The notes under the pieces are model-generated. The model had not been told where the DNA came from. It searched no databases and saw nothing but the letters and a program-made list of their open reading frames with translations. A program made the translations under genes and the position numbers. Shown piece after piece: positions 18,998-28,445 of a stretch of 64,000 nucleotides of DNA; the stretch's first letter is position 1, and every line of letters starts with the position of its first letter. The stretch spans positions 1,922,001 to 1,986,000 of the forward strand of contig NZ_CP141062.1 in assembly GCF_034661295.1 (NCBI RefSeq), in the 5' to 3' direction. The stretch comes from Faecalibacter sp. LW9. GTDB taxonomy: Bacteria > Bacteroidota > Bacteroidia > Flavobacteriales > Weeksellaceae.

Positions 18998-19339
18998 TTA
19001 TACAGGTCTTTTGGATTTGGGAAGATTTAGCCTCACCAATTCATATGAATCTTTGATCCATTGTTTAATCAGTTCATCTTTTACATCTTCATTTACCCGT
19101 ATGGTATTCCAATGCTTTTTATTCATATGATATCCTGGTGTTACAGCTTGGTAACGTTCCCGTAATTCAATTGCGAGGTCTGGATCACATTTAACATTTA
19201 GCGCTTGAAAGGGATTGATATTGGCTAAGCAAAATAGTTTACCTGCAATTGAAAACACTAATGTGTCATCTCCAAAAGGAAATTTTTCTTCCACGTGTGG
19301 AAACGATAAACAATAGGTTCTTAATTCTTCAATATGCAT
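18998..19339 (-). CDS. MmcQ/YjbR family protein
   Basis: A 113-residue protein of the CyaY-like MmcQ/YjbR fold. Signature segments are FPHVEEKFPFGDDTLVFSIAGKLFCL, PDLAIELRERY and YHMNKKHWNTI. Proposed to bind DNA but function is not established. Lies 12 bp downstream of a DUF5715 gene on the same strand. Confidence 0.85.
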   Translation of the reverse strand: MHIEELRTYCLSFPHVEEKFPFGDDTLVFSIAGKLFCLANINPFQALNVKCDPDLAIELRERYQAVTPGYHMNKKHWNTIRVNEDVKDELIKQWIKDSYELVRLNLPKSKRPV

Positions 19340-19351
19340 CTATAATACTGT

Positions 19352-19936
19352 TTATCGAACAACGATATGATAACAACGACTTAAGCGTTCTTTTACAAAA
19401 TAAATTTTTCCTTGTTTTTGAAACGAGGTTAGAATCCGATTTAATGCTTGATCCAAAGTTTGATTGGTAGCTAAATGATGATTAAATCGAACATAAGAAA
19501 TATCAAATGATGAACCGTAGCTGTGGGCACTATCATTCGACGAGGCATTGGAATTGACACCTCGTAAACGATCTTGATCTTTTAGCGTTCGTGTTAAAGA
19601 TGTAACCACAAAGAAATTTTGTCCCGTTTCGCGCACAAATTCTCGAGCAATATCGCGCAATGTTTGATTGGCTTTAGGAATCAAGTAGGGATGACTGTGA
19701 GTTAAATCGGCTGTACGAAATCCATATCCTCTTTGTTTAACTTTGACCAACTTCCCTTGGCTAATGTATTTGTCCAAATGTTTTTTATCCTTAATTAATT
19801 CTGTGCGATGGGATTTGGCAGCATTCAGATGCTTTTTGTACTCCTCCGTTGGGGGAATAATCACACGTTTTTGAGCCAAAACAATGCAAGTTTGTAATAG
19901 GATAAATCCAATAAAAAATAATGATTTTCTAGACAT
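19352..19936 (-). CDS. DUF5715 family secreted protein, M15-peptidase-like
   Basis: A 194-residue exported protein (signal peptide MSRKSLFFIGFILLQTCIVLAQ). SAHSYGSSFDIS fits the S-x-H-x-x-G-x-x-x-D zinc motif of D-Ala-D-Ala carboxypeptidases (M15), and the C-terminal CYHIVVR could supply the third ligand. It may trim peptidoglycan peptides in the periplasm. The next upstream gene is a paralogue with the same core (SLTRT...RLR.VNSNA...SAHSYG). Confidence 0.75.
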   Translation of the reverse strand: MSRKSLFFIGFILLQTCIVLAQKRVIIPPTEEYKKHLNAAKSHRTELIKDKKHLDKYISQGKLVKVKQRGYGFRTADLTHSHPYLIPKANQTLRDIAREFVRETGQNFFVVTSLTRTLKDQDRLRGVNSNASSNDSAHSYGSSFDISYVRFNHHLATNQTLDQALNRILTSFQKQGKIYFVKERLSRCYHIVVR

Positions 19937-20016
19937 AGCGCATAAATAAGTGGTTGAATACTTATATGGAATAAATCAAAGGTTTAAAATTAATCAAATC
20001 GATATAAAAATAAAAT

Positions 20017-20044
20017 AAATCTCACTTTTCAGTGAGATTTATGA
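20017..20044 (-). terminator. terminator of the upstream DUF5715 gene
   Basis: AAATCTCACT / AGTGAGATTT hairpin, followed on the minus strand by a T-rich tract. Confidence 0.65.
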
Positions 20045-20045
20045 A

Positions 20046-20708
20046 CTATACTGCTGTATTTCTTATGGTCACGTGGAAACAAGGTTGCCTTCTTTCTTTG
20101 ATGTAATAAATTTTACCCTCTGCTTCCAGCTGTTGTAAAATGTTTTCTACGACACGTTCCAAAGCACTATTTCGGCTCACTTTATCGCCATATTTGGAAT
20201 ATGAAATATCAAATGAAGCACCATAACTGTGGGCACTATGGCCTTTGGCGGCATTACTGTTTACCCGTCTTAAACGATTTTGACTTTCAATGGTACGAGT
20301 TAAAGAGGAAATACTTAATTCTTGATTGGTTTCTTTGTAAAAGAGTGAGGAGATTTCTTTTAAAATCAAATAAGATGTTTGATTTAGAAATGGTCTACTG
20401 TGCGTCAACTTTTGTACTTTATAACCTTCACCTTCTTCAGCAACCGGAATCAATCTGTTGGCTAAAATTAAAGAATCCATGTGTTCATTATTCATAATTA
20501 AAGGAATATTGAACGATTCAGCCGCATGTAAATGATCCTGATACGTGATTTTTTTTACTTCGTTTGCTTCTGTTTTTACCTCTTCCGAAGAACTAATAAC
20601 AGAACCACCGAAACTTGAAAATGATGCGTTAGAAACAAAAGAAGCTTCGTTTTGTGCAAATAAGAACGAAGTTCCCAGCAGTGAAAACGCTAGCAATAAA
20701 TTTTTCAT
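20046..20708 (-). CDS. DUF5715 family secreted protein, paralogue
   Basis: About 220 residues with signal peptide MKNLLLAFSLLGTSFLFAQ. It shares with the adjacent 19352-19936 gene the core SISSLTRTIESQNRLRRVNSNA, the SAHSYGASFDISYSKYG zinc-type motif and a C-terminal CFHVTIR. Residues 20-55 form a Ser/Glu-rich spacer missing from the shorter paralogue. I start at 20708 because the upstream in-frame codon (20750) adds a lysine-rich leader before the signal peptide. Confidence 0.75.
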   Translation of the reverse strand: MKNLLLAFSLLGTSFLFAQNEASFVSNASFSSFGGSVISSSEEVKTEANEVKKITYQDHLHAAESFNIPLIMNNEHMDSLILANRLIPVAEEGEGYKVQKLTHSRPFLNQTSYLILKEISSLFYKETNQELSISSLTRTIESQNRLRRVNSNAAKGHSAHSYGASFDISYSKYGDKVSRNSALERVVENILQQLEAEGKIYYIKERRQPCFHVTIRNTAV

Positions 20709-20970
20709 TTTATCTTTTTTATTTTTCAAACTGCTTGCTAAATTATTCATTTATAATTGAAACATTCAGAATTTAATTTTAAACTTTCTTAAATTATTCT
20801 TAATAAATGACCAATTTGAATAATAACTATCTTAATTTAAATGGAAAATATTGCTAAAAAATAATTTCGAACCGAGAGTATTTTCTTAATGATTTGAAGT
20901 TACCATTAGATTTAAAAGCCTTATTTTTTGACAAACGTTTGTTTTTGGGGTTTAGATTTTATAAAAAAAA

Positions 20971-23685
20971 TTAATTCTGATTATTTATCACAATGTACCC
21001 TTCAAAAATGGTGTGTGTAGAAGTCGTTAAAGTATACCAATACGATCCGGATGGTAAAGGTTTTCCATGGACTCTACCATCCCATAAAATATTCGAATGG
21101 TTCACACGGTTTTCGAACAATTGGCGTCCTTGTCGGTTGTAAATTAAAACATCAATCCATTCATATTTTTCAAATCCTTTAATTTGCCAAACGTCATTTA
21201 TTCCGTCTCCATTTGGACTAATGAAATTGGTGATTTTATTACTGATGATTTTTTCCGTATATACAATACATCCTGCATCTCCTTTTTGTCTTATCCAAAG
21301 CCAATATTCGCCAAGAGGTAAATGAATAGTTGTCCCATTGTTCCAAGTGGTTCCTTCATCGATGCTGAATTCATAATCATTTGGCATCTGATTACCATAA
21401 TCGATAATCAGATTCGAATTTTGATCCACTATCGTTCTTACTTGTATGGGAGAAGAGCTTGTGACTTCAAAAGTTGAAGTAAATTGACATCCCGATTCAT
21501 TGGTTACCGTTACCGAATAATTTCCTGCTTTTGTGATTCGTATGCTTCTTCCGTTGATGTTTTGATTGAGATCTTCCCCTTGTAAATTATTCCATTGTAT
21601 GTGTTCCGATGTGATGTTATCAGGGAGTGTATAAATGGTTTCACCTTCAAAAGGACAAATTTCTCGCGAATCAAGAGAAAAAAGAGTTGGATAATTAATA
21701 TTTAATTGAAGCGCGATGATTTCATCACAGCTTTCAAAGTTTTGTTGACGAACAAATAAAGTGAGTGTTGTTTGATCAGAAGTTAGGCTGATATTTTCGG
21801 TGATATGATTCTGAAAATTTTCAGCCTCTTGATGCGTCTCAAAAATATAAACGGATTGATGGTACAAAGATTGGATATCTGAAGGTCGAATAAAAAAGAC
21901 ATTATCAAACGAAGCACATAAACGGCTTGTTTGGTCAATAATGGTACCTTCATTAAGTTTAAAGCGAATCTCCGTAATAGAAATACATCCTCCTTTATTA
22001 ATTATACGTGCCCAAACGGAAGGCGTTAAGTGATTCCCTTGTATAATCAGATCTTCCATTGCATTCAGATTATTTACGGCATCAGCTTCGCTAATATGAT
22101 ATGATACGTATGCGGCTTGATTTCCTAAATAATTAGTGAAATTTTCAAGATGATATCCTGCTATGCCATCACCATTGGTATCGCATTCAACCATTTCATA
22201 TACCGGAAGATCAATGGTGTCATATATTTGGATGGTTTTCTTGTAAATTTGCCCATTTATGGTAACCGTAATAGTATAGATGCCTGGATTGGTATATATG
22301 TGTTGAGGGACATGCTCTTCGGATGTATTTCCATCACCAAAATCCCAAAAAATAGATAAAATTTCTTGATTATTGTTCACCCAAAATTTCAAAGGAGTAT
22401 GGATACAAGCATTATCTCCATCAAAAGTGTTGTATATTTTTAGTTCTTCTTTTAAAAAATTTGAAATAAAATTGGGTAGACCATTTTGATTTAATGCTTG
22501 CTCATTGATGTTAAAACTTCGATATAAGAATTGAGCCTCATTTAAATCTTTTTCAGGATAGTTAATGACACTTAATAATTTTGTCTGACGGTCGGAATAA
22601 TAAATCTTACCATTTACCGCTAATTGCATATCGCCAATCATATTTCTTGGCGAATCCCCATAAAAATACAATTCATGTTTATACAAATTTTCGGTATTGA
22701 ATTGGAAAATGATATTGACGAGTTTATTGGCTCCTTGATAATATAAATATTTGCCTGAAGGGGAAAATTCAATCCCATTATAAACGAAGATATTTCGTTT
22801 TTCAACTAAATATTCTTCGGATACTTGACCTGTTATGGGATCAAATTCATATAAAAATAAACGGCCAGGATGATTTGAACTTTCATTGGTCGCTTCTAAA
22901 AATAATGGAGCAGTGTCTAAAACATCCTCACTTACACTTTCTACAATTACATTATTTTGATGAGCCACAGCTAATTTTTTTCCATTGGTCGAAAATTTCA
23001 TTTGTCCTTTTGCATTCCCATAATAACCATCAAATTTACTCCAATAAGGTGTAGTTGAAACAATCGGCATGTGAATACCTTCGGACGTAATTAAATAACT
23101 GTAAAAACGATTCTCAAAATGGGTAAGTACCCAAATATCTTTTTGATTGTGATGGTAAGTGGCCGCTAATTTTTGAGAGGAACGATTAAGAAGTATATTA
23201 TTATCAGGTTTAATAATTGAGTGATTATTATGACTAAGGTCAATGATATAATAATTTAAGCCGAGATTAATCGATTCATCAATAATGTTTAATGGAGCGT
23301 AAATTTCTAATGAGCGAATTACGAAAAGATAATATTTATCCCGATGATTAGGCATAGGGACAATTATACTAGATTGAGTACTTTCATGATTTCCTAAAAT
23401 TTCAAATCCACGAGGAATGATTTCTTGATGCAAATGATCAAAAACTTTTTGACCGTTGGTATAGACTATTAAATTTCCATTTATATCCGAATAACTACTC
23501 GATCCATGTTGACTAAGCATCTGAGAATTATTTTGTGAAATATTGGGAATTGCATTTCCAAAAGGAAATGTGATTTCGCCTTTATTTCCAAAAAACCAAT
23601 GGGCAGCTTGCATTTGTGCAGAGACCTCTGCAGAAAAGAAAAAAGGAGATAAGAGGATCAATAGAATGTAGAAAAACTTTGACAT
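20971..23685 (-). CDS. T9SS type B sorting domain protein with PKD domain
   Basis: A 904-residue secreted protein. Signal peptide at residues 1-23. The first 400 residues resemble a WD/propeller-like region; a PKD domain is at about 430-490 (FWDFGDGNTSEEHVPQHIYT). The last 85 residues form the gliding-motility-associated type B C-terminal domain (NFISPNGDGINDVWQIKG, VLIYNRQGRQLFE, GSYWYTL), the export and anchoring signal for the type IX secretion system. Probably a large surface or gliding-related adhesin. Confidence 0.9.
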   Translation of the reverse strand: MSKFFYILLILLSPFFFSAEVSAQMQAAHWFFGNKGEITFPFGNAIPNISQNNSQMLSQHGSSSYSDINGNLIVYTNGQKVFDHLHQEIIPRGFEILGNHESTQSSIIVPMPNHRDKYYLFVIRSLEIYAPLNIIDESINLGLNYYIIDLSHNNHSIIKPDNNILLNRSSQKLAATYHHNQKDIWVLTHFENRFYSYLITSEGIHMPIVSTTPYWSKFDGYYGNAKGQMKFSTNGKKLAVAHQNNVIVESVSEDVLDTAPLFLEATNESSNHPGRLFLYEFDPITGQVSEEYLVEKRNIFVYNGIEFSPSGKYLYYQGANKLVNIIFQFNTENLYKHELYFYGDSPRNMIGDMQLAVNGKIYYSDRQTKLLSVINYPEKDLNEAQFLYRSFNINEQALNQNGLPNFISNFLKEELKIYNTFDGDNACIHTPLKFWVNNNQEILSIFWDFGDGNTSEEHVPQHIYTNPGIYTITVTINGQIYKKTIQIYDTIDLPVYEMVECDTNGDGIAGYHLENFTNYLGNQAAYVSYHISEADAVNNLNAMEDLIIQGNHLTPSVWARIINKGGCISITEIRFKLNEGTIIDQTSRLCASFDNVFFIRPSDIQSLYHQSVYIFETHQEAENFQNHITENISLTSDQTTLTLFVRQQNFESCDEIIALQLNINYPTLFSLDSREICPFEGETIYTLPDNITSEHIQWNNLQGEDLNQNINGRSIRITKAGNYSVTVTNESGCQFTSTFEVTSSSPIQVRTIVDQNSNLIIDYGNQMPNDYEFSIDEGTTWNNGTTIHLPLGEYWLWIRQKGDAGCIVYTEKIISNKITNFISPNGDGINDVWQIKGFEKYEWIDVLIYNRQGRQLFENRVNHSNILWDGRVHGKPLPSGSYWYTLTTSTHTIFEGYIVINNQN

Positions 23686-23830
23686 AGCAGGTGGGTTATT
23701 GTTGTAAAAATAATCATTTTAATCCAGTTCTTTGTTAAATCATTGATTTGTGCTTTCGTTGAACGATAAAGTAAAAGAATATCATTATTTTTGTCTTTCA
23801 TATTAATTTTACGATTTATCAATTTTCGAA

Positions 23831-24706
23831 ATGGCAAAAGTTAAAGTTGGAATGGTACAAATGACTTGTACTAAAGACAAACAAGAAAATTTAAATAAAG
23901 CGATTGAGCAAATCAGAGTAGCAGCAGCGAAAGGGGCTCAAATCGTATGTTTACAAGAATTATTTACATCATTATATTTCTGCGATGTTGAAGATTATGA
24001 TAACTTCGATTTAGCAGAAGCGATTCCTGGACCATCAACAGATGCATTATCAGTAGTTGCAAAAGAATTAGGAGTAGTGATTATCGCGTCTTTATTCGAA
24101 AAACGTGCACAAGGTTTATACCACAATACAACAGCAATTTTAGATGCAGATGGTGAATATTTAGGGAAATACCGCAAAATGCACATCCCAGATGATCCTG
24201 CATTCTACGAAAAATTCTACTTTACACCAGGGGACTTAGGATACAAAGTATTCAATACGAAGTTCGGTAAAGTTGGAGTTTTAATTTGTTGGGATCAATG
24301 GTATCCAGAAGCTTCTCGTATCACAGCATTAATGGGAGCGGACATTTTATTCTACCCAACAGCAATTGGATGGGCTACAGATCAAGACGAAGAAACAAAC
24401 CAAGATCAATACAACGCTTGGCAAACAATTCAACGTTCGCACGCAGTTGCCAATGGTGTTCCTGTCATTTCAGTGAACCGTGTTGGATTCGAACAAGATG
24501 GTGCCATGAAATTCTGGGGAGGTTCTTTCGCAGCAAATGCGCAAGGGAAATTATTATACTTAGCTTCTCACGATAATGAAGAAACGGAAGTGGTCGAATT
24601 GGATTTAAATGAATCGGATTATTTCCGTAAACACTGGCCATTCTTAAGAGATCGTCGCATCGAAACTTACGCTCCAATTACGAAGCGTTTCTTGGATGAA
24701 GATTAA
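23831..24706 (+). CDS. aguB: N-carbamoylputrescine amidase
   Basis: A 291-residue carbon-nitrogen hydrolase that converts N-carbamoylputrescine to putrescine, CO2 and ammonia. The Glu-Lys-Cys triad is visible in CLQELF, YRKMHIPDD and LICWDQWYPEA. Agmatine deiminase, which makes its substrate, is encoded two genes downstream on the same strand. Overlaps the metallo-beta-lactamase gene by 11 bp. A TATTTTTG sequence at 23786-23793 could be the -7 promoter element. Confidence 0.92.
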   Translation: MAKVKVGMVQMTCTKDKQENLNKAIEQIRVAAAKGAQIVCLQELFTSLYFCDVEDYDNFDLAEAIPGPSTDALSVVAKELGVVIIASLFEKRAQGLYHNTTAILDADGEYLGKYRKMHIPDDPAFYEKFYFTPGDLGYKVFNTKFGKVGVLICWDQWYPEASRITALMGADILFYPTAIGWATDQDEETNQDQYNAWQTIQRSHAVANGVPVISVNRVGFEQDGAMKFWGGSFAANAQGKLLYLASHDNEETEVVELDLNESDYFRKHWPFLRDRRIETYAPITKRFLDED

Positions 24707-25433
24707 GATCAACATACAATATTTCAAAATGTATTGGATAGGAATTCTATTCCTATTCAGTACATTTTTATATGCCCAACATGCACCTTTGATCATCGAA
24801 CAAATCCATCCCAAAGTATTTGTTCATACCACGTTTAATACATTTAATGGGAAGCAATATGCTGCCAATGGAATGTATTTGGTCACCAAAAAAGGAATTG
24901 TTTTATTTGATACACCTTGGGATGAAACCCAATATCAACCGATTTTGGATTCGATTCAAGCAAAACATCATTTGCCTGTAATCGCTGTGTTTGCCTCACA
25001 TTCACACGAAGATCGTGCAGGTGGATTCGATTATTATAATACAATTGGAATTCCGACTTACGCAACAAAAGAAACGAATGCGATTTTAAAAGCAAATGAT
25101 AAATCAATTGCAACAAATGAAATTGAATTAGGAAAAACCTATAAAATGGGTGGTGAACGTTTCAAGATTGAATATTTTGGCAAAGGGCATACAACAGATA
25201 ATACGATCGTTTGGTTACCGAAATATCACATCTTAAATGGTGGTTGCTTAGTAAAAAGTACAGAGTCTACCGATTTAGGTAATATTGCTGAAGCGGATGT
25301 AAAAGCTTGGCCAACGACGATTCAAAACATCATGCATCAACATCCAAAAATGAAACTGGTAATTGCTGGACATGACGATTGGAAAACCCAAGGGCATTTG
25401 GAACATACCTTACAACTTTTAAAACAGAATTAA
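24696..25433 (+). CDS. subclass B1 metallo-beta-lactamase
   Basis: A 245-residue exported zinc hydrolase that would open the beta-lactam ring, including of carbapenems if like its relatives. All six B1 ligands are present: HSHED (two His and Asp), GKGHTTDNT (His), GGCLVKS (Cys) and AGHDDW (His). A signal peptide ends at FLYAQ. The first ATG overlaps aguB by 11 bp; an ATG at 24729 (MYWIGILF) gives a more compact signal peptide and is an alternative start. It resembles chromosomal EBR/IND-type enzymes of Flavobacteriia from memory; not checked. Inserted between aguB and aguA. Confidence 0.9.
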   Translation: MKIKINIQYFKMYWIGILFLFSTFLYAQHAPLIIEQIHPKVFVHTTFNTFNGKQYAANGMYLVTKKGIVLFDTPWDETQYQPILDSIQAKHHLPVIAVFASHSHEDRAGGFDYYNTIGIPTYATKETNAILKANDKSIATNEIELGKTYKMGGERFKIEYFGKGHTTDNTIVWLPKYHILNGGCLVKSTESTDLGNIAEADVKAWPTTIQNIMHQHPKMKLVIAGHDDWKTQGHLEHTLQLLKQN

Positions 25434-25434
25434 A

Positions 25435-26496
25435 TTGAACACAATAGATACATCAAAATTTCCTAAAGATTTAGGTTACCGTTTCCCTGCAGAATGGGAA
25501 GAGCACGAAGCGACGTGGTTATCGTGGCCACACAAAGAAGCCTCTTGGCCAGATCGTATTCACTTCATTTATCCAGCATACGCTCAGTTTATTGCTGAAT
25601 TATCAAAAGGTGAAAAAGTTCGCATCAATGTAAAAGATGAAGAAATGAAAGCGTTTGCTTTATCACACATCGAAAAAACGGATGCAGATTTATCGCAAGT
25701 TGAATTTTACTTTTTCGAAACGAACGATGCATGGTGTCGTGATCACGGACCAGCTTTCTTAGTGAACAAAGAAAATACTGAAAATCCTAAAGTAATTGTC
25801 GATTGGGGATTCAATGCGTGGGGAGGAAAATATCCACCATTCGAGAATGACGATGTGATTCCAACTAAAATTGGAGAAGCATTTAATATCCCAGTTTTCT
25901 ATCCAGGAATTATTATGGAAGGTGGTTCAGTCGAATTCAATGGTAAAAATACCTTGATGACTTCTAAATCGTGTTTATTAAATGAAAATCGTAATCCAGA
26001 ATATTCACAAGAGCAAATCGAAGAATTTTTAAGAAATTACTACGGTGTTTCTCAAATTCTTTGGGTGGAGGATGGAATTGTTGGTGACGATACCGATGGT
26101 CACATCGATGATACGATTCGTTTCGTGAATGAGGATACGGTTTTAACGGTTGTGGAAGAGGATGAAAACGACGACAACTACGAATTATTACAAGTAAATC
26201 TTCGCCAATTACAAGAAATGAAATTGGAAGATGGTCGTCCATTAAACATTATCCAATTACCAATGCCGGATGGCGTTTACTGCGAAGGAGAACGTTTACC
26301 TGCGTCTTATGCGAATTTCTATATTGCCAATAAATCGGTGATTGTTCCAACATATCGTTGTGCTAAAGATGAGGTAGCGTTAGAAATTATTCAAAAATGT
26401 TTCCCAGATCGTAAAGTCGTTGGAATTGATTCAACTGATATCATTTGGGGATTGGGATCTTTCCACTGTTTAAGTCAACAAGAACCAAAAATATAA
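25435..26496 (+). CDS. aguA: agmatine deiminase
   Basis: A 353-residue enzyme converting agmatine to N-carbamoylputrescine and ammonia, the step before AguB. Seen motifs: EWEEHEATWLSWPHKEASWP, the guanidine-binding DGHIDD segment, and the catalytic cysteine near the C-terminus (WGLGSFHCLSQQEP). It begins with TTG one base after the beta-lactamase stop; no nearby ATG fits. The three genes look like one transcript, closed by a terminator at 26501-26530. Confidence 0.93.
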   Translation: MNTIDTSKFPKDLGYRFPAEWEEHEATWLSWPHKEASWPDRIHFIYPAYAQFIAELSKGEKVRINVKDEEMKAFALSHIEKTDADLSQVEFYFFETNDAWCRDHGPAFLVNKENTENPKVIVDWGFNAWGGKYPPFENDDVIPTKIGEAFNIPVFYPGIIMEGGSVEFNGKNTLMTSKSCLLNENRNPEYSQEQIEEFLRNYYGVSQILWVEDGIVGDDTDGHIDDTIRFVNEDTVLTVVEEDENDDNYELLQVNLRQLQEMKLEDGRPLNIIQLPMPDGVYCEGERLPASYANFYIANKSVIVPTYRCAKDEVALEIIQKCFPDRKVVGIDSTDIIWGLGSFHCLSQQEPKI

Positions 26497-26500
26497 TTTG

Positions 26501-26530
26501 AAATCCGATTCGTTAGAGTCGGATTTTTTT
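26501..26530 (+). terminator. terminator of the aguB-bla-aguA operon
   Basis: AAATCCGA / TCGGATTT hairpin (part of a longer imperfect stem) followed by seven T. Confidence 0.85.
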
Positions 26531-26562
26531 ATTCGACTATATTTGCGAAATAACACTATTGA

Positions 26563-27414
26563 ATGATTAGATTATTCTCTTTAATTTTTATGACATTCTT
26601 GTTTTTGGGATGTAACAAAACCCCTTTCACCATGGATTGGGAAGGCAAATGGAACTTCAAATCCTATAAAGCCCATGATATTCAAGCATTATATCAACAT
26701 TTTAAGATCAGAAAAAGTGGTGAAATTGATGAATTTATGTTGCATTTAGTAGGAGCTGATTATGTTTTTTTGAATGAAGGTAAAGCATATAGTTTATCCG
26801 GTATGCACTATCAGTCGGGTGATTATGTGATTCAAGACGATTTTATATGGATCAATGGACAAAAGGCCTTTCAAATCATCGAAGGAAATCCTGATCGCAT
26901 CATTTTAAAACCATTGGGATTCATTTTTAATCAAGATGATACCACAGCTAACGATGTATTTTTAACGTACGAAAAAGATCATCAATACACGACTTTTGAA
27001 TTGGATTATACAGCTCCCAAATACAATACTTGGCGAAACCAATCCAAGGATAAAGAAAAGCGACAAGATATCATCAACCGTTTAAAACAACAAGTGGAAT
27101 ATTCGCGTATATATTTCGAAAAGGAATCCAAATTGCATCAGATGGTCAAAACCATTGGGGTCGAATTGCCATTTCTTTTTTATAACAATGGGGTAGTCGT
27201 TGAAAAATTTCATCCTGCACAGAAATGGTTGAAATATTATCAAAATTATGAAGATCAAACTTTCGCTTATAATATGCTTTTGCATGCGTTTAAGCAATCC
27301 ACGTATGAAATCATAGAAGCCGACGACATCTTAGCGTACAATTCCATTATTTTTAATCGAATGCAAGATTATTTGGAAACGCTCAACGTTTCGATTCCTT
27401 CTGAAGAAGAATAA
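26563..27414 (+). CDS. lipoprotein of unknown function
   Basis: A 283-residue protein with a lipobox at Cys17 (FLFLGC). The first third has beta-rich features (WEGKWNFKSY, FQIIEGNPDRIILKP) that recall lipocalin-like lipoproteins; the rest is helical and rich in aromatic residues. No motif supports a function. Stands alone. Confidence 0.6.
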   Translation: MIRLFSLIFMTFLFLGCNKTPFTMDWEGKWNFKSYKAHDIQALYQHFKIRKSGEIDEFMLHLVGADYVFLNEGKAYSLSGMHYQSGDYVIQDDFIWINGQKAFQIIEGNPDRIILKPLGFIFNQDDTTANDVFLTYEKDHQYTTFELDYTAPKYNTWRNQSKDKEKRQDIINRLKQQVEYSRIYFEKESKLHQMVKTIGVELPFLFYNNGVVVEKFHPAQKWLKYYQNYEDQTFAYNMLLHAFKQSTYEIIEADDILAYNSIIFNRMQDYLETLNVSIPSEEE

Positions 27415-27442
27415 AAAAAGCCCATCATTAAGGGCTTTTTTT
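27414..27442. terminator. bidirectional terminator
   Basis: AAAAGCCC / GGGCTTTT hairpin with A7 and T8 flanks between convergent genes. Confidence 0.9.
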
Positions 27443-27449
27443 CGAAGAA

Positions 27450-28352
27450 TTATTTTTTTATGAATTTCTTTGATGTAGTACTTTGATTTGTTTTAATTTT
27501 TAGAACATAAGCTCCTGATTGAAGGTTTTGTACCGGAATATTTGAAGCTGTTGTCGATTGAATCAGACGTCCAGTTAAATCATAAATTTCAGCAGATTGT
27601 AGGGCTTCATTTGTTTTGATTTGGATGACATCAATCACAGGGTTAGGATATATCGAAATCATGGATTTTTTTGTTTCCGCAGTTCCTAAATTTGCTAAAG
27701 GTTGAAGTTGAATGTTGTCAACATTTAAACTTGTTCCCATATCAAACATATAAAAATCCAAAGCGGTCAATTGCGTTCCCGTTTCAAATGCTTCTTCATA
27801 AATAAAGGTATCATTGAAGTATAAACGAAATACTTGCGCATCAAAATCAACATCATATCGAATGGTATACCAACGGTCATTTTCATAGGTTAAGCCTTCA
27901 ATTTCACTCAACCATCCATTGGTTCCACCATAAATGGTATTGTCGAAGCCAAAATTAAATTGCGCCAAGGATACTAAATTTTCATCCACTAAATCCAATA
28001 AAATTTCAGATCCATTATCCAGTCCTGTAAATGTACTTTCAACATAGACATCCATGGAAATACTAAAGTTTTCTTGCACCGGTTGGGTAAAATAAAAACC
28101 ACCGACATAATCTAGAATGTTTTGAGCTGTAATGCGAAACGAACGGTTACCATGAGTTGCTCGTTGGTCAGAAACGATTACTTCAGGCGTATATGTTTCA
28201 CCTTCGCTCGGATCGTACAATAACCATCCGTTCTGATTTTCTATCGAACCTAAGGTATATCCTTCCGATGCTTCAAATGAAATTGAATTTTGTGCCTGAG
28301 ACCCATTCGACAGAAATAAAGCAGTGGATAAAAAGAGTAAAATTTTCTTCAT
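27450..28352 (-). CDS. T9SS type A sorting domain protein
   Basis: A 300-residue secreted protein: signal peptide (MKKILLFLSTALFLSNGSQAQ), a jelly-roll or concanavalin-like region (YVGGFYFTQPVQENFSISMDVYV, NDRWYTIRYDVDFDAQVFRLYF), and a type A C-terminal domain (ISIYPNPVIDVIQIKTNE, IYDLTGRLI, SGAYVLKIKT, KKFIKK). It is exported by type IX secretion and probably surface-anchored. Ligand unknown. Confidence 0.88.
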   Translation of the reverse strand: MKKILLFLSTALFLSNGSQAQNSISFEASEGYTLGSIENQNGWLLYDPSEGETYTPEVIVSDQRATHGNRSFRITAQNILDYVGGFYFTQPVQENFSISMDVYVESTFTGLDNGSEILLDLVDENLVSLAQFNFGFDNTIYGGTNGWLSEIEGLTYENDRWYTIRYDVDFDAQVFRLYFNDTFIYEEAFETGTQLTALDFYMFDMGTSLNVDNIQLQPLANLGTAETKKSMISIYPNPVIDVIQIKTNEALQSAEIYDLTGRLIQSTTASNIPVQNLQSGAYVLKIKTNQSTTSKKFIKK

Positions 28353-28391
28353 GTATGTTTTTTTATTAAAAGTACTATAATATTTAATAGA

Positions 28392-28424
28392 AAAAAATCC
28401 TTACCATTGATTTGATAAGGATTG
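28392..28424 (-). terminator. terminator of the glycerophosphodiesterase gene
   Basis: AATCCTTA / TAAGGATT stem; T7 on the minus strand. Confidence 0.75.
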
Positions 28425-28445
28425 TTCTGAGGAGAATGGATACCG

